Shown here piece by piece: positions 25,901 through 39,500 of a stretch of DNA of 64,000 nt (position 1 is its first letter; each line of letters opens with the position of its first letter). The notes under the pieces are model-generated. The model saw only the letters and a program-made list of their open reading frames with translations. It had not been told where the DNA came from and ran no database searches. This stretch comes from Luscinia megarhynchos (Eukaryota > Chordata > Aves > Passeriformes > Turdidae). A program made the translations under genes and the position numbers. The stretch spans positions 24,819,002-24,883,001 of the forward strand of contig CM067570.1 of NCBI GenBank assembly GCA_034336665.1, written 5' to 3'.

Positions 25901-28900
25901 GTAATGACTTTGCACAATCATTAAAGCTCAATAGAAAGTTCCAGCATTCCAGGTAGAAGACAATAAATTCCTTCGTCAGTTTGGGCTCTCCTTACTCAAG
26001 CAGATTTCTTTGTGAGGAATCTTACGTGTTGTATTTAGAAAATGCAGGTCAGACAGAAACCAGGAGAATTATTTCTGTGGAGAGAAGTTCTTGTCTACCG
26101 GGGGTAGCATTTTATGTTGTCCAGCCATGTTTAGACCAGCTCAATCCTTAAGTGTCCACATGAGTAAATGGAAAATTATTTTAAACATCTAGGTTTCTGT
26201 TTAACATCCACCATGCAGAGCAGCTACAGACCTAAACCTATAATATAAAGGTTGATATGGAAATATGTAATATAAATCAGAGGAAATGTCATATTTAGCA
26301 TCGATCAGAGAAGGAGAAAAAATACTAAATGAAATTAGTTGTATAAAATGTTGCACTAATTTATAGACAAAAAGAGAAAGATTGTAAATTAAGCTCTGAA
26401 GCATGAGGTTTTCACTCTGTTTGTAAATATTGACTGAGATTTAAAAAGGAATTAAAAATTAAAAATTGTGGTTGGTAGCTTTCTCAAGGACCCAGTTTCA
26501 AAGGCTGACCAAACAGAAGAGTGACACGGATATAAAACATCAGGGAGGAGGGAAAAAAAGCCAGGCTGGAAAGCATCTTAAATTGATACAGTGTCTGTGT
26601 ATGGATAATTGAAGCCATGAGATTTAATTAAACTTGCCAGGTGGATGTTGCTATCAAGAATGAGGCAGTGAGACTTAAACAGAATTTCTCTGAATGCGTA
26701 TGGGGAATTTTAGGAGCAAGATAAGAAAAAGAACAATTTTACTGTTGGCTATAGAGAAAGGTATTCACTGACAAACAGCTCAAGCTGTGAGCATTTTCCA
26801 GGATCCCTGGGTACCAAATTTCAAGGGTAACCAAATGCTCTATAAAAGCATCTTGTGATCAATTGTATTGAATGGCACAGAGGAGTTGCATTGAATCAAC
26901 ACAGATGACAATCCATTTGGCTGAGCAAAGAAAGATCGTTACAGACCTTTAATACAGAGGTTTCAGTTCCATATCTGTCCGTTTTGGAACTTGGGCTTGT
27001 AATAATTTTGTTGGTCTCTTGAAAAAAACAAAACTTTAATAAAGTCAATATACAGTAGCAGTTCTCAAACACAGAACAAGGAAAGAAGATTAAGTACAGC
27101 AGCACTCAGGTTTTATAACCTCTACTTTAGCAGGGATACCATCTGAGCATTTAAATGACAACAAAAAAGTCCAGGTGGTCAGACTTAAATTTGCATAGCC
27201 AGCAGTGAGATTTAGGGTAAAATGTTTGCTGTTTAATGGCAAAAGCAGAAGGAGGAGGGATCAGCTGCAAATGTGATCAAACCTGATTGCAGAAAGTGCA
27301 GCAGAAATACAAAGTGAAGCAAAACAGGGTGAAGAGAAGGAAGGGTTGGGGAACCTAAATAAGCAACAGTCATTTCAAAATAGAGGAGAAAATCCTGGAG
27401 CCTGTCAGTCTTCTTGGAATAAATAACAACAGATGTTCCAAAGAGATATGGATTGGTTTGAAGCAACAGAAGTACAAACATGTAGTGGCTTAGTGGCAAA
27501 ATTCCCCAGTCAAAGCTTGCTGAACTTCATGGAAATCTTGTACTGGATGAGACCCACAGAGTGTTCCTGGGTATGAACACCAGGTCGAAATGAGCCAGCA
27601 TGAAGTTGTGATTAATGCTTTTTTCCTTTGGGTTTTAAGGGTAGGAGAATAACTCTAGTCCCAGTTCTGTGGGGACTTTCGAGTGATGAATATTTTTTCA
27701 GACTTGCTGGAGAAATCCTAGCTTGAGACTGTGAGAACTTGTAAGGTCCACTACTTCTCTGAATAGTAGACCTTAAAGCAGTATATTGAAGTTTCATGTT
27801 TCTTTCAATAACTCAATATCAGATCTATTTTTCTTCAGAAATTTTATAGTCCTGAAAACTGTAGTCTAAACATAGAGACATTACTCATTTATTTTCACAG
27901 ATATACAAAGACGTCTGAGACCAAATTAATCTTGTAGCTGCATCTTTACAATCCCATTGTTTCTGTTCTTGTTTCACAAGAATAATTACAGATGGAATTT
28001 AGCCTTTGTAATTCATAAAAAAAAGGAACAAAATGCAGGTTTTTTGGTTTAAAAAAAATATTTGCTAGGGTTTGGGGTTCAAATGAGGAAAAAAATAGGA
28101 GAAACTAGTTTTATTTACTTAATATATGACAGAATTCCCAGAAGCAGCAGATCTGTGAAAGTCCTATTTGTGTAGCACTCAGTGTTGGGTAGGACAGGAA
28201 GCAGGGTTTTTGTCCCTGGGAATTTTTAGATATTCCTATACTACTTTGCCTGTGTTCAGACCAGTTTCAAAACTCAAATATTCCTATTGGGTTAATTCTG
28301 AAAAAGAAAATGGTTGGATCGGTTAAAATTATTCTTTTTTGTTCTCACTTTTTATTTTTTGACCCCTTTAATAAGGACTGAGATGGATATTAATGTGAAG
28401 AGCCACTTTGTTTAAAATCTCTTACTGTGAAAATACTGTGGAAACACAAGAAAACCTGACAATTTAAAAAAGCCGTTTGTGGCAATACTGAAGAATAAAG
28501 AGAAATTGCTTACCAAACAACCAGCCAGTAACCTTCACAGTCTGCTTGCTTAGTAAAGTGTGCCATCCTAGGAAAGAGAAATGGTTTTTTATGGTAGTTT
28601 AGGAAAAGACCCATAGTGTGATTATCATAGCCAAGGTTTAACATCATAAAAAAGTGTGCATGATGGGACTGAAAAGTGTAGCTTCTTTTGTATAGTCAAT
28701 GCTGCTAATAATTTTAAAAATCTGGCCTGTGACACTTCTAAAGCATGGAGCAGAGGTAAAAAGAACTTTTATGTGAAATCAACTCCCAATTCCAAAAATG
28801 TCAGTAGTATAGTAGTAATAATAAGCTTCTGATAAGGCACTGACTCGTGGCTGTGAGGAGCAGATGGTGATGGCCAGGCAAGGACCTACTGCAGCCCATG

Positions 28901-30230
28901 AGGATCTGGTAGGATTTACTGTGGCTTTCAGAGTGCTCTGAGGAAAGTAAGAAATCTGCTCCAAGTAAAACGAAGCATCATGGGCTAATAGACATACTCA
29001 TAGGAAGGCCACTCAGCAGATCCAGCTGAAAGGTTATGAGATGAAAATGAGTATTAAAGAATGATGGCAACTCTCCAGGAGTGAAGAGGGAATACTGAAT
29101 GCAAAATTCGTGGCATATCATTGCCCTCCTTTATGCCTCTTATTTTGTTAAAAAGTGAGGCTGACACTGTCTCTTCTTTAAAGAGAATGCTGATTTAAGG
29201 ACTCCTTCAGTAGTGCTCTTCTCTCTGGATGCCCTGAGCCCCAACCCTGTGTCAACAGTGCCCTGTTCTGCTGGTTAAGGGACAGCGAGAGAAGTGCATG
29301 CACCCTCCAGTAGCCTTTCCTAGTCACTGCAAAGAAATCTACCATGTCATGTGAATGAATGAATGAAGGAAATACAGTTAGAGATAAAACATTCATTCCC
29401 TTCCTTTGAGCCCTGCAGCAGGAGCTTTCCAGGTTTCCCCTGCCTCTGCCAGCGAAAGATTTATTTTCTTCAAAGACTGTCCTACAGAAGTCCCAGTGCA
29501 GGATTTTCCTGTGTCGTAACTGGTTACAGTTTGTGTCCATACACAGATGCCCTTTGCAGCTTGTTTCCAAAATGAAAGTTGGCATTATGCTTGTTATTGT
29601 TCAGCTGTATGTAAAGTGAAACAGACTTTCAAAAATCATTTACAGAAGATTTGCTGTGACTATTGACATTTTCTGACAACCTAATTTTTCTTGTAGACCT
29701 TCTGCTCTCCTCCCACCTCTCGCCACCTCCCAATTCCTACCCTGCAAACAGCAGAAATATATTTGGGAAAATGAAAAAGTTATGAATCAAACTTCGGAGG
29801 TATTTTTTAATTGACCCTGGGTAGACATTTAGACGGAGCTGATAGAAAGGTTGCAGATGTTCTGTATTAAAAAGTCTCTTTATATTAGATGATGCTGTGT
29901 CCTGCATCAAATGATTGAGTAGTCTCCTGTGGAAACATGCATTTACCCGTAGTACGTTCGGAGCAGTTTCAGTTATGTGCATATTTCATCTGTCACTGAA
30001 TTAACCTGAAAAGTCTATGGGTAACCAGATCCCTGGGATGGGAGGGCTTGCTTGATGCTTGTTTGATAAAGAACATTTTTTTGAAGCTAAAACTTAACAG
30101 GTTTGTTCTAAAATGAAGCCACTGATATTTCTCGTGGAACTGTTGGCTGCAATGCTTAAAAGCCCAGCATGTCATGTAGAGACTTTGTTCCTGTTACGTG
30201 TTTCATCTTTGGCACCACATAATGTGGACT

Positions 30231-30349
30231 GGTTTGGGGCAGGTTTGGTTGGGTTTTTTATGGTGGGATTGTTGTTGGGGGGAAGGGATTTGGTGCTTTT
30301 CTTTTTATTCTTGGTGGTGGGGGTTTGGGGCTTTTGTTGGGATTTTTTT
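30231..30349 (+). repeat. G/T-rich strand-asymmetric segment, possible G-quadruplex
   Basis: The + strand over about 120 bases is almost devoid of C and rich in G runs separated by T. Runs of three to six G occur repeatedly, including gttggggggaagggattt and ggtggtgggggtttgggg. The spacing could support a G-quadruplex in DNA or in the nascent pre-mRNA, although some loops are long. The open frames on both strands here are composition artefacts (the minus-strand frame is Lys/Asn/Pro-rich). Confidence 0.55.
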
Positions 30350-31101
30350 AAAATCCTGTCCAACAATGGTATTATCCAAAACTGGCTATGTGCACATGCA
30401 GTTTCATTGAAAATAGGTAATGCTATCAGAGAAAAATAGCAAGAAATTCTAGAGACTACAATTAAAAAATACTGATATTTTCAGTATTTAGAGTAAAGCA
30501 GTGTGAACTGGGATTGAGTTTCAGACTAGAGAAATGCTAACTAAATCTAATTCAATTTGAAGCCTTCGTTACAAGCTGCCTCTTACAATATAGCTGGGAA
30601 TCCATAATACTGTATAGTTTCACTTGTATTATATGAAAACATGATCATTTGCCTTTAAAAAAAAAAACACTTCATTTTTAATGTTGTAATCTTTTAATAA
30701 TGAGTGGCTGAGCTATCTCTGTAATTCATTACCCTTTCAGCTGTTAGATGAATGGGGTATGTTATGGTTTGTCATTATTCTCCATGGTGGCAAGGAGAAC
30801 AGACTGGGGATTTAAATCGCCTTCCACCGCATGGGCTATAGACATGCTGATGACTTGCTGTGAGATTACATTTAGTTCCAGGCTCTCTGGTGCTTCAGAG
30901 TGTAATGCATTCGCTTGCCATGATGAACAAAAGCTTCTGATGGTTTATGTAGGTATACGAGGAGTGAAATGAAAGAGAAAGAGCAAAGAATGCAAGTCTA
31001 ATGTTGCTTTCTTTTACAAATGACTGGTTGAGTACAGAGGAAAAAGTAATAAATGTATGTGAGAAGGGAAACAAATATAGTAGTTGAAAGATTGTATGGA
31101 C

Positions 31102-31121
31102 ATCTACACACGTGTGTAGAT
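31102..31121. repeat. 20-bp perfect palindrome containing CACGTG
   Basis: The sequence atctacacacgtgtgtagat equals its own reverse complement over all 20 bases. The centre is CACGTG (31109-31114), the canonical E-box bound by bHLH proteins such as USF and MYC/MAX. It is followed by a short TA run. A regulatory role is possible but nothing else here shows it. Confidence 0.6.
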
Positions 31122-34100
31122 ATATAATGTGAAATACAGTATAATCTTAACATTGTTATGTACATACTTAGGACTACACAGGCTCATTACCCATTGCATC
31201 AAGGATGCTCAAGTGTTTATTATGCTATTTACCAAATTATAGCTATTTCCTGAACAGCCGGCCTCCGCTGAATATGCTTGTATTCTGTCCATCTTTAATA
31301 ATGAAGCCTGCACTTTGGGGCAGAAACATAGTCTGGCAATGATCAGCAGGAAATAAGAGAGAAATTGGTAATCTCTTTAGCTTTACTGTTTTATGTTGTT
31401 TATTTGCCTCTCCCAAGTATTCATTCAGGGAACTTGGGCAGCAGAGGTCAGGCAGCTGAATTTCTTAGTGGATATTAGAAACTGGGCTGAAGAGCAAACA
31501 GATATCTAGTAAACTTTTTATTGTGGGTTTTTTCAATTGCATCTAAGATTTAGCTAGTCTACTCTGGGTGGAGTGTTGTAATAATTTTAGTGAAAAATAT
31601 CTGTGTGTCAATTTATAAATACCACTTATTTATTTCAACTTCTACAAAGGTACATAAAATGGATTATAGATTAATAAACACTGCTGGGAGGTAGAGGAAT
31701 TCAGAGGAGTTTTTGAATATTACCATTTATAGTGGTGGGACTTCTACTTTTTTTCAAATATATGCGTCAGTTACACACACTGTTCCTCATGCTTTATAGC
31801 ATTGCTCCAAAGTTTAACTTGGTAACACCGTGCTTAATCATAAATCTGGTTTTATTTCATTTTAACATTCAGAAAAGTATCCTCAATGAGGTTTAAGGGA
31901 ACTGTTTGGAATATAAATGTTGGCATATAATCCCTTCAGTTATTGAAAAAATAGTCCAATCAATCTCTAGGTTGTCTTTTTAGCTCAAAATGCCTTAATG
32001 TGACAGGAATGCACTATAATCTATGAAAGGAACGTCTTAATTTATCACAGAGCCCATTACTTTTGAGTTATATTTTGTGCTCTGGGTATCTTTACTTAAT
32101 TCTTCACAGATAATATAGAATGAAGTCTTGCCTGTGATGTGTTTTAGAAAATTGAGTTTATAGTTTTCCAAAGAGAAGAGTAGTTTCTCTTACTGTGGAG
32201 GTAAGTGCAGTGCCTCGTAGGTTTTTGGAATGTGTAACTCTACAAAACCAATGTTCTCAAGGTCTTAACAGCCAGCTGTGGAAGCTAGAATTCCACTTCT
32301 TTTTGGGTAGAACATAACTGGATCCTCTGCAGCTTTTGCATTTCCCCCTCCACACCACTAAGGTCAGTACTTCATGCTCATTCCTTGTGTACTAGAGAGT
32401 GCTAATCTGGATTACATGCTTGAGTTTGAGTTAAAAGTGCACTGAAGACAGACATGTGTTCAACATTATTCTGTGTGTTTGGACATCGAAGAACCTCCAG
32501 TTCTATTTAGATTTTTGTATGATGAAGAGTTAAATTCTGTTGTAAGGTATTTGAATCTACCCAAGACTTGCTGCCAATTTTTGTTGCTAACAGAGATGTT
32601 CTTCTGCTCCTAACTTTGTGCATCTGTGTTTGATAAGGCTGGCAAATGTCTTTGATTAGGGTAGGTTTTTTTGGAGTGGCCATTCAGAGGCAACTTTCAT
32701 CTGTATTCTGATGTGTGTCATAAAGAAAGGTTTTTCACATTAGTGAAGTGCTTAATTACATCGGAGCAGCATAGCTGCTTTGGGTTTTAGACTTATTTGG
32801 ACTGTAAAAGGGAGATGTAACAAATGTTACCATCTGCTGTTCTCATCCTGCCCCCCCTTCACTCTTGGTGATTCTCTTCCTCTGTTTCATCCTTATTGTC
32901 TGATTCAAAATCTTGTCAGGGTACTTAAGGCATGTAGTAGCTTCAAGGCATGAGTCGGGAGATCAGCTTTTCCCAAGCAGGATTCCACACTTGTTCTGTG
33001 AATTAAGGGTTTTCACAAGGGTTAGCCAGAACTATAACAGCACCTTTTTTTTCTCCTTGAAAAGTAAACTTGACACATCTGTCACGTCTGAGGACTGGAA
33101 ATTTCTGGCTTCATAGAGGAAAATGTGTCACTGTGGTGTATGTTGTCTGACCTAACTGTCCTAGAGATTTTTGTTCTATTTATCTCCTACGCACTTTATA
33201 TAATGAAGGAAGTCTCCCTAGGCATGATCAACCACAGAGAGTGAGTAAAGCACAATGGTTTCAATCAAGGTTTCTGCTAACCCAAGTTAGTTGTTATTCT
33301 TCAGTCAAAGGTGCTCCTTTCACCTTGGCAACCAGTAATAATTATTTTCTTCACAGACTTTGTGTAGATTTTTACTAGCCACTGGTCACAACCTTGTTCT
33401 TAAATTTGTAAGATGCTTTTTCTATTTTAGTCCTAATGTTCGATCCCTTTCAGAAAAATAAATTCCCTGTGACCTGAATTTCTGGAGTATTGTGATGGTC
33501 TCCAATGTGAATGTCTTGATAGAAAATGCTACAGATTTCTTTGTATCAGCCAGACTGTATTCCCAGCATGTGTGTGACACAATTCCAGCAAACTTAGGTT
33601 ACTGCTTTTCCTGTGGAAATCTGTCCATAGCATGAAGGAGCTACCAAAAGAATTGAAGAGAAAGTCTTAAAATTCATATGCTACCCAGTTTATTATTACT
33701 GAATTATGTTCAAGAGCCCTCATTTCCAGGCACAGTACAGAAATTTGAAGCCAGCTAAAGTTATTTCAAGGAGGGATGAGGAAGGCAGTGAAAAGGATTA
33801 GTGATGTTTTTGAAAGCTCAGTTTGGTTTCTCTGAGTACCCGACTTTGAGATTGTTTTCTAGGGAGCCTGGAGTGCTCCAAAGTGGTCAGTTGTAGAGTT
33901 AAGGACCCTGGAAGCCATGGCTTCTCCCAGCAGGTTGCAGCTGCCAAGGTGTTAAATCTCTTAAAATCTTTGTCAGATTTTTTTCTTCCAGTTCTACAGG
34001 GGTTTGTGGGGGCTTCATAGAACCTGCCAAAGCAAACAGCAACTCCACCCTAAAAATTGAGCATTTAAAAAAAGGTGTAGCAAAGTTCTCTTTGGCACTG

Positions 34101-36537
34101 CATGATAAGCATTCAGTGCAGGCAGTTTTGATTTTTAGTGTCCTGCATTTCTGTGAACAAGGTTCATGTGGTCAATACATGATCCTGAAGGTAATTTACC
34201 TTGAGGTTTTAATTGGGTTATTATTACTGACAGAATAAAGCAACGCATGTCTCATTTGAGCAGGTACAAATAGATACTTCTGCAGAGTTTTTTTCTTCCT
34301 GTGTCTGCTTCTGGTAGTGGTTTTCTGACAATTAGCAGGATGGTCCAGGAGCAAAATATCTGGGGTGAAGAGAGCTTCATTTTTCTCTCAGGCCTTCTCT
34401 TATTCGTGCTGTATCTACCTTTCTCAGACTGGAATATTATTATTATAGCAGCTTGATGCCTCTGCATATTTAGCTGCATTTTTTTAGCTAAGCATAAAAT
34501 TAAAGACCCATTTTACCTTACCTGTGTGGGAAGAGGGAGTGATGGGGGTATACTCTATATGGTACATGCACATTAGTTACTCTTTGGTAAAGAAGTGACA
34601 ATAACTACACTGTTTATAAAGAGGATTCATGTTAAGGCAGGTCTGCAGCATTGGTTTGGTCAAAGACTGAACTTTGCAAACAAAACGTGTATCTATCACA
34701 GCATTCCAAGCTGCTTTTGTGTATGCATGTGGCTGTGAATCTGGAATAGATCTTCCTTTATATTTGAGTTCTCTTACTTTCCTTTCTCCTCCTGTTCCAA
34801 TAATGTCACCACTTGGGTTAAATATTTCACTATGGAAAATCTTGCATGCTAGAGGCAAGAGCTACTAAGACAAAAGGTGGTAAATAAAGGTAAAAATGTG
34901 CATTTTTAAACATAGAGCAGCAAGGTCTAAAATGTGAGAGTTGCAAATGTAATTATGAAAATGTCAACAAATATGCAGATGTTTTATAATGGCTCTTACT
35001 GAATGAACTTGTACCCCAGCTGACTTTTTAGAGATGAACTGTAAATTCTTTCCTTTTTTCTCCTGCTTGGGCCCACATGCAGGTGTTACACTATTAGTTT
35101 GAAACTAGCTGTAGAGATGACCCTGATTCATCTCCCTGGGATGGTGTAAAGCCCACATAAACAGAATAGGGGTGTGTTAGAGGCATTCATAATCATTCTG
35201 AGAGGCCTAGGACTCAGTCTCAAAATGAAGAATATGTCAAAGGTATGGAAAGCTTAAGTGACAGCCTTAAAAAAAAATAAACCAGCAACAAGTAACCTGA
35301 TAAATGGCACAGACTGTTAATTAGATGTCTAAATTTACCAATTGTGTCAGGAAAATTAGGACACTGGGAACAATATGTCCCTAAGCTGCTCACAGAACAA
35401 CTGCTGTACTACTTATTTATATTTATCTGATGAAGAAGTACGTGCTGAAAGGAGCACAGGCGGAAATCTCTCCTCTCTCACTAGCCTGAAGCTCCCAGGC
35501 CTCTTCCTACCAAGCCTCTGTGTCCTGATATTCCCTTGTCTGAACCCATCACTGTCATATGTGGCCACAGGAAATATTAAGCTGTTAAAGGATTTTGATA
35601 GTATAAATACAGGAGAGAACCATAGGGGACCTCACTACTTATAAATTCCTGTTTGTTTCATCAGGAATTGGCTGGGCCCACAGTAATGAGAGAAAGAGGG
35701 AAGTTACTCCCACTTAGGTTTCCATGATTTAAGTTTGTACATATTTAAATAAGTGTGTAGTGCAGAATGTGGTGTATTTACATATGATTATGTGCATATT
35801 TAAATACATTTATAGCTAAGTGGGCACACATTTACATCATACCTGCACAAGGACCCTGTTGCCCTGGTCATGGAGATGCTGCCTAAGGCACCTCCAGCCA
35901 GCAGGCAGCTCCCAGCCATGAGCAACACCATGGCTCACTTCCCATGCCTCCTGACCTAGGCATCTGGGAGGGTCAGGGAGATCATCCTTTCAGTGATCAC
36001 TAATTGCCTCTTAATTAGGAGAACTCCTTCAATTTCTAAGCCAGTCATCCTTCCCTGTGTACCTGATACTAGGCAAGGCTGACTACCTTAGAGATAATAA
36101 TGATGTTTTGAAAGATAAATGTTTTGCTTATTTCTGCCAGTTGGAAGTGATAACTATCTGGAAGTATTCTCCCAGAGCCTGCTTTGGGCTGGTTGGTTCG
36201 TTTTTCATTCAGCTGGAAGTTGAGAAAGGACACATTTGCAGCTGGCTGTGTGTGCAGAGCTGGGTGTTGAAGGTGCCTGTGTGTGCCCTGCAGTTGGTTG
36301 GAGCTGATGGTGTCAGTCACCAGCCACAGCTCACTGTGTGCTTGGCTGCAGCCCTGCTCTCCTCTGCTTGCTGATGCAAGTACTGCTGTGCCAGCCCTCA
36401 TTTCTGCAGTGCTGAGCCAGGTGTTGGTTGGAGCTGTGCAGAATGGCTTGAGAGATGTGTCAGGCAAGTGGGTGTTTTAATCCTTTGAAGGGAAGATCGA
36501 AAGTACTTAATGCAAGCTGCAATAAGAGGATGATAAC

Positions 36538-36552
36538 AATAATAATAATAAT
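36538..36552 (+). repeat. (AAT)5 microsatellite
   Basis: Five perfect AAT units follow gataac. This is a short trinucleotide repeat without coding context. Confidence 0.9.
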
Positions 36553-39500
36553 TCAAAAGAGTTACTGGTTGCAGATCCAAGATGCAGAAAGGGAGATACT
36601 GGCATTACTGGAATAGGAAAGACTTGTATGGGGTTTTTTGCAATTGTAGCAGTGAGAAAGCACGGTGATACCTGAGGTAGCTGGGAGGAATGTGTTCCTA
36701 GGACAGCCTTGGGAGAGAGATCCCTGGCAGTGGCTGGTGCTGATCCCCTCTGTCCAACTGCAGCTGATTCTCTGCAGCCCTTGAGCAATCTACACCATCA
36801 ATAGTGGCTAACAGGAAAAAAAACTAGCTAGGCTAGATTATGGAATATAATCAAGTCCACCTGCTCTGCAGGCATTGTCAAACAGAGCATGATGGACTTC
36901 TAGATTTGTATAGGTACGTTTCTGGCATTGAATAAAGGTGGAGTGATGACATTTCTGCTACGAGCACATTCTGCCTAGGAGAAGGGTGTTGAAAAAGAAA
37001 ATTGCATAGCAGCCTTGCAACATCTTTTTTCAATGTGGTTTTGTACAAGGCATGGACTTGAATGAGGGGGCATTTTTTTAAGAGTTTGGATGAGAAGTTC
37101 TAAGGAGCTCTTGAAGTAAAAGTAGATTGGATCAAACAAGTTCTGAATAAATTTACTATATTCACTTTTTCTTTTCAACTTTGGTATGCCTGATTTTTTC
37201 GCTGAACAAAAAAAGTTCTTCTCTACAGTTGATGTCAGATCAAAACAATCTTGTGTATTCTGATTTCAGTTCCACTTGATCCAATACTGTGTGACTTCTG
37301 TCAATACTGAGGTGAGGGGAGTGGATAAAGGTGATCAGAATGCAGGCAGCATAGTTGAAAATTGGTTAATCTCAAAGTAGCTAATATAGCTTGCTACCTC
37401 AACCTTAGCACTATCTCAAGGCCTCCAGTCTTTACCCAGAAGAAAAATGGGAAAGACTCTGCATCCTACTGCTCCTTGGCAGCCCTTTGCTGCCACATTC
37501 CAACTGGAGTTCTAGACTTTGTAGTTGCCTGAAGCCTATGGGAAATCCCATTCTCCTGGTGATGAGAACCTTACTGACTGACCTTGTGCACAACAGTACT
37601 GTTTTGCTTTTTTTGCATTTAATTTCTTCTAGAAGAGGGTAGCAGGCAGCAAGAGTAGGAAAGGCAGAGCTATGAGGATCCAGCCCGATCAAGAAGCTTT
37701 AACTTCAGTTCTTGAGTTTTGTTCTGAGGTGCTGTTTTGTGGAATGGTAAACTCTGCATCTACTGGGAGAGTTAAAAAGATGGGCTGGAATGAAATAGAC
37801 CTTTCTCTTCTGGCCTTGCTTCAGGAAAATGAACATTGCTTAGGATAGGCTGTGACTGGAATCACAATTACATGGAAAGCTTGTCTTGAGCTTATCTCCT
37901 AGGCCATGCTCGAATTCAGGAAGCAGCTATTAGAAAAAGAAGGAATGCCCAGGTGGAGTATTATTCATGCCTCTGTTCATATTTGGCTTTGACTAGTTGT
38001 GCTAGTAAGACAAATTGGAATATGGTGTCAACTAAGTACATTTTTAGAAAATTCTGGTAACAAACATAAAATGAACTCAGAGGTCAAGATATTTAGTGCA
38101 CAGCTTTTTGCTTTTCAGACTCTCCATTTCACTTTCTGGATATGCCTTGAGCAAAATAAGAACCTTTTGGCAGCTTCATTTCTTTACTTTTCCTTTTTCA
38201 CTTGTTTCAAGCACCACTGGCCACATTAGGTGAGATGAAATTCTCAGTGTCCTCTGCATAACAGGAAAGTACCCTATTTGGAACCAGTTTTCAACCAATT
38301 TGTTAAATACTAGTGATTTTTGTTAAAGATTTCCAATAGAAGTACTAGGGCATTAGCTGGCATTTACAGCTCTGCTTATTTAGAGAATATACCAACTAAT
38401 TGCTAGAGGAAGTATGTGTAACAGTACAAAAGATGTAGTTGTTAATTCCAGCTATTGTGAGTGGACTTGGAGGGAATGTTTTTTCCACATGTACAGCTAT
38501 TTTTTTTTATAGTTATTGAAATTCAGGACCTTGGATCTGACTATAATTTCTGCTTTATATTCCTGTATCCTGTTGCCTTTTTTTTGCAAGAATCACTGGA
38601 CTATATTTGTAGTGATAGTTGCCTTTTCAGCAGCAGCTGGAAAAGAGACAGAAGTACAAGTGAGACAGGAGGTGGCAGGAAGATGTATGACTGCTGGGAG
38701 AGGGGTAAAAGGATTTCATTTTCCCCACATAAGAAGAAAAACTGAAGCCAGACAACTGGGATTTTTAGTTACAGGACCATGACAAAATAGCATCATTATG
38801 GCAGTCTCAATCAGAAATGCAACTTTGTCTGAAATTCTGAACATCTTTAATGCAGTTGTCTCGATAAACAACAATAAGACTACTCAATTATCATGACAAA
38901 AATACGTTTAAAATAACTAGTAAATCAAAATAAATAGTGGTAATAGAGAGATCAAATGATGAGTGGTATACATAATTGATAAATTAGACGTTCTTTTCAC
39001 TCTTTCCTATGGGTAGGAGACCAAGCATACAGCAAAGAATTGGAAATGCAGATGCTTAAGTTGTTTCACAGTCAGCTCTCTAGTTTGTTTTACAAATTAA
39101 ATACTTTCAGCTAAATGTAATTCATCAATTGTGATTGCTTGTGTGGTGCAATTTGTGTTCATATGGTTGTGGGGGTTTTAATGCAGTAAATTTTCAGGCC
39201 CATTGCCAAAACATGTTTTTCAAGAAGTGCAGAGTAGCTTCTCCTCCCGTGTGTTTGTGAAGGTAGTTTTTAAACAACGATTTATCAAGTTAAGAAATAG
39301 AAACAATACGTGTGATCAGTTGCAGTTCATGATGAATAAGCAGAATGGTAGTGGTAGTGAATACTGATTGTGTTCAGTAATTCGTGGTTAACTTGCAAGC
39401 TGGAATTTTTCCCTATGAATTGTTTGATGGGCAACAGCTAATGTCTAATACATTCAGGAGGAGCTGTGATTGTATCAAGCACAGTTTGGAAACAAAAGAA

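Noticed and set aside
26400..27640. Purine-rich block as a degraded LTR element
   Set aside because: I could not identify paired LTRs, a primer-binding site or any gag/pol-like translation. The impression rests on composition only.
29178..29585. 135-codon minus-strand open frame
   Set aside because: No similarity to a known protein, no convincing splice or promoter context, and a length within chance expectation for a window this size.
30172..30439. Gly/Phe/Leu/Trp-rich + frame and Lys/Asn/Pro-rich - frame
   Set aside because: Both are composition artefacts of the G/T-rich segment.
36069..36467. 132-codon minus-strand and 105-codon plus-strand frames over the same region
   Set aside because: Both strands are open because the segment is locally GC-richer. 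Neither product is recognisable.
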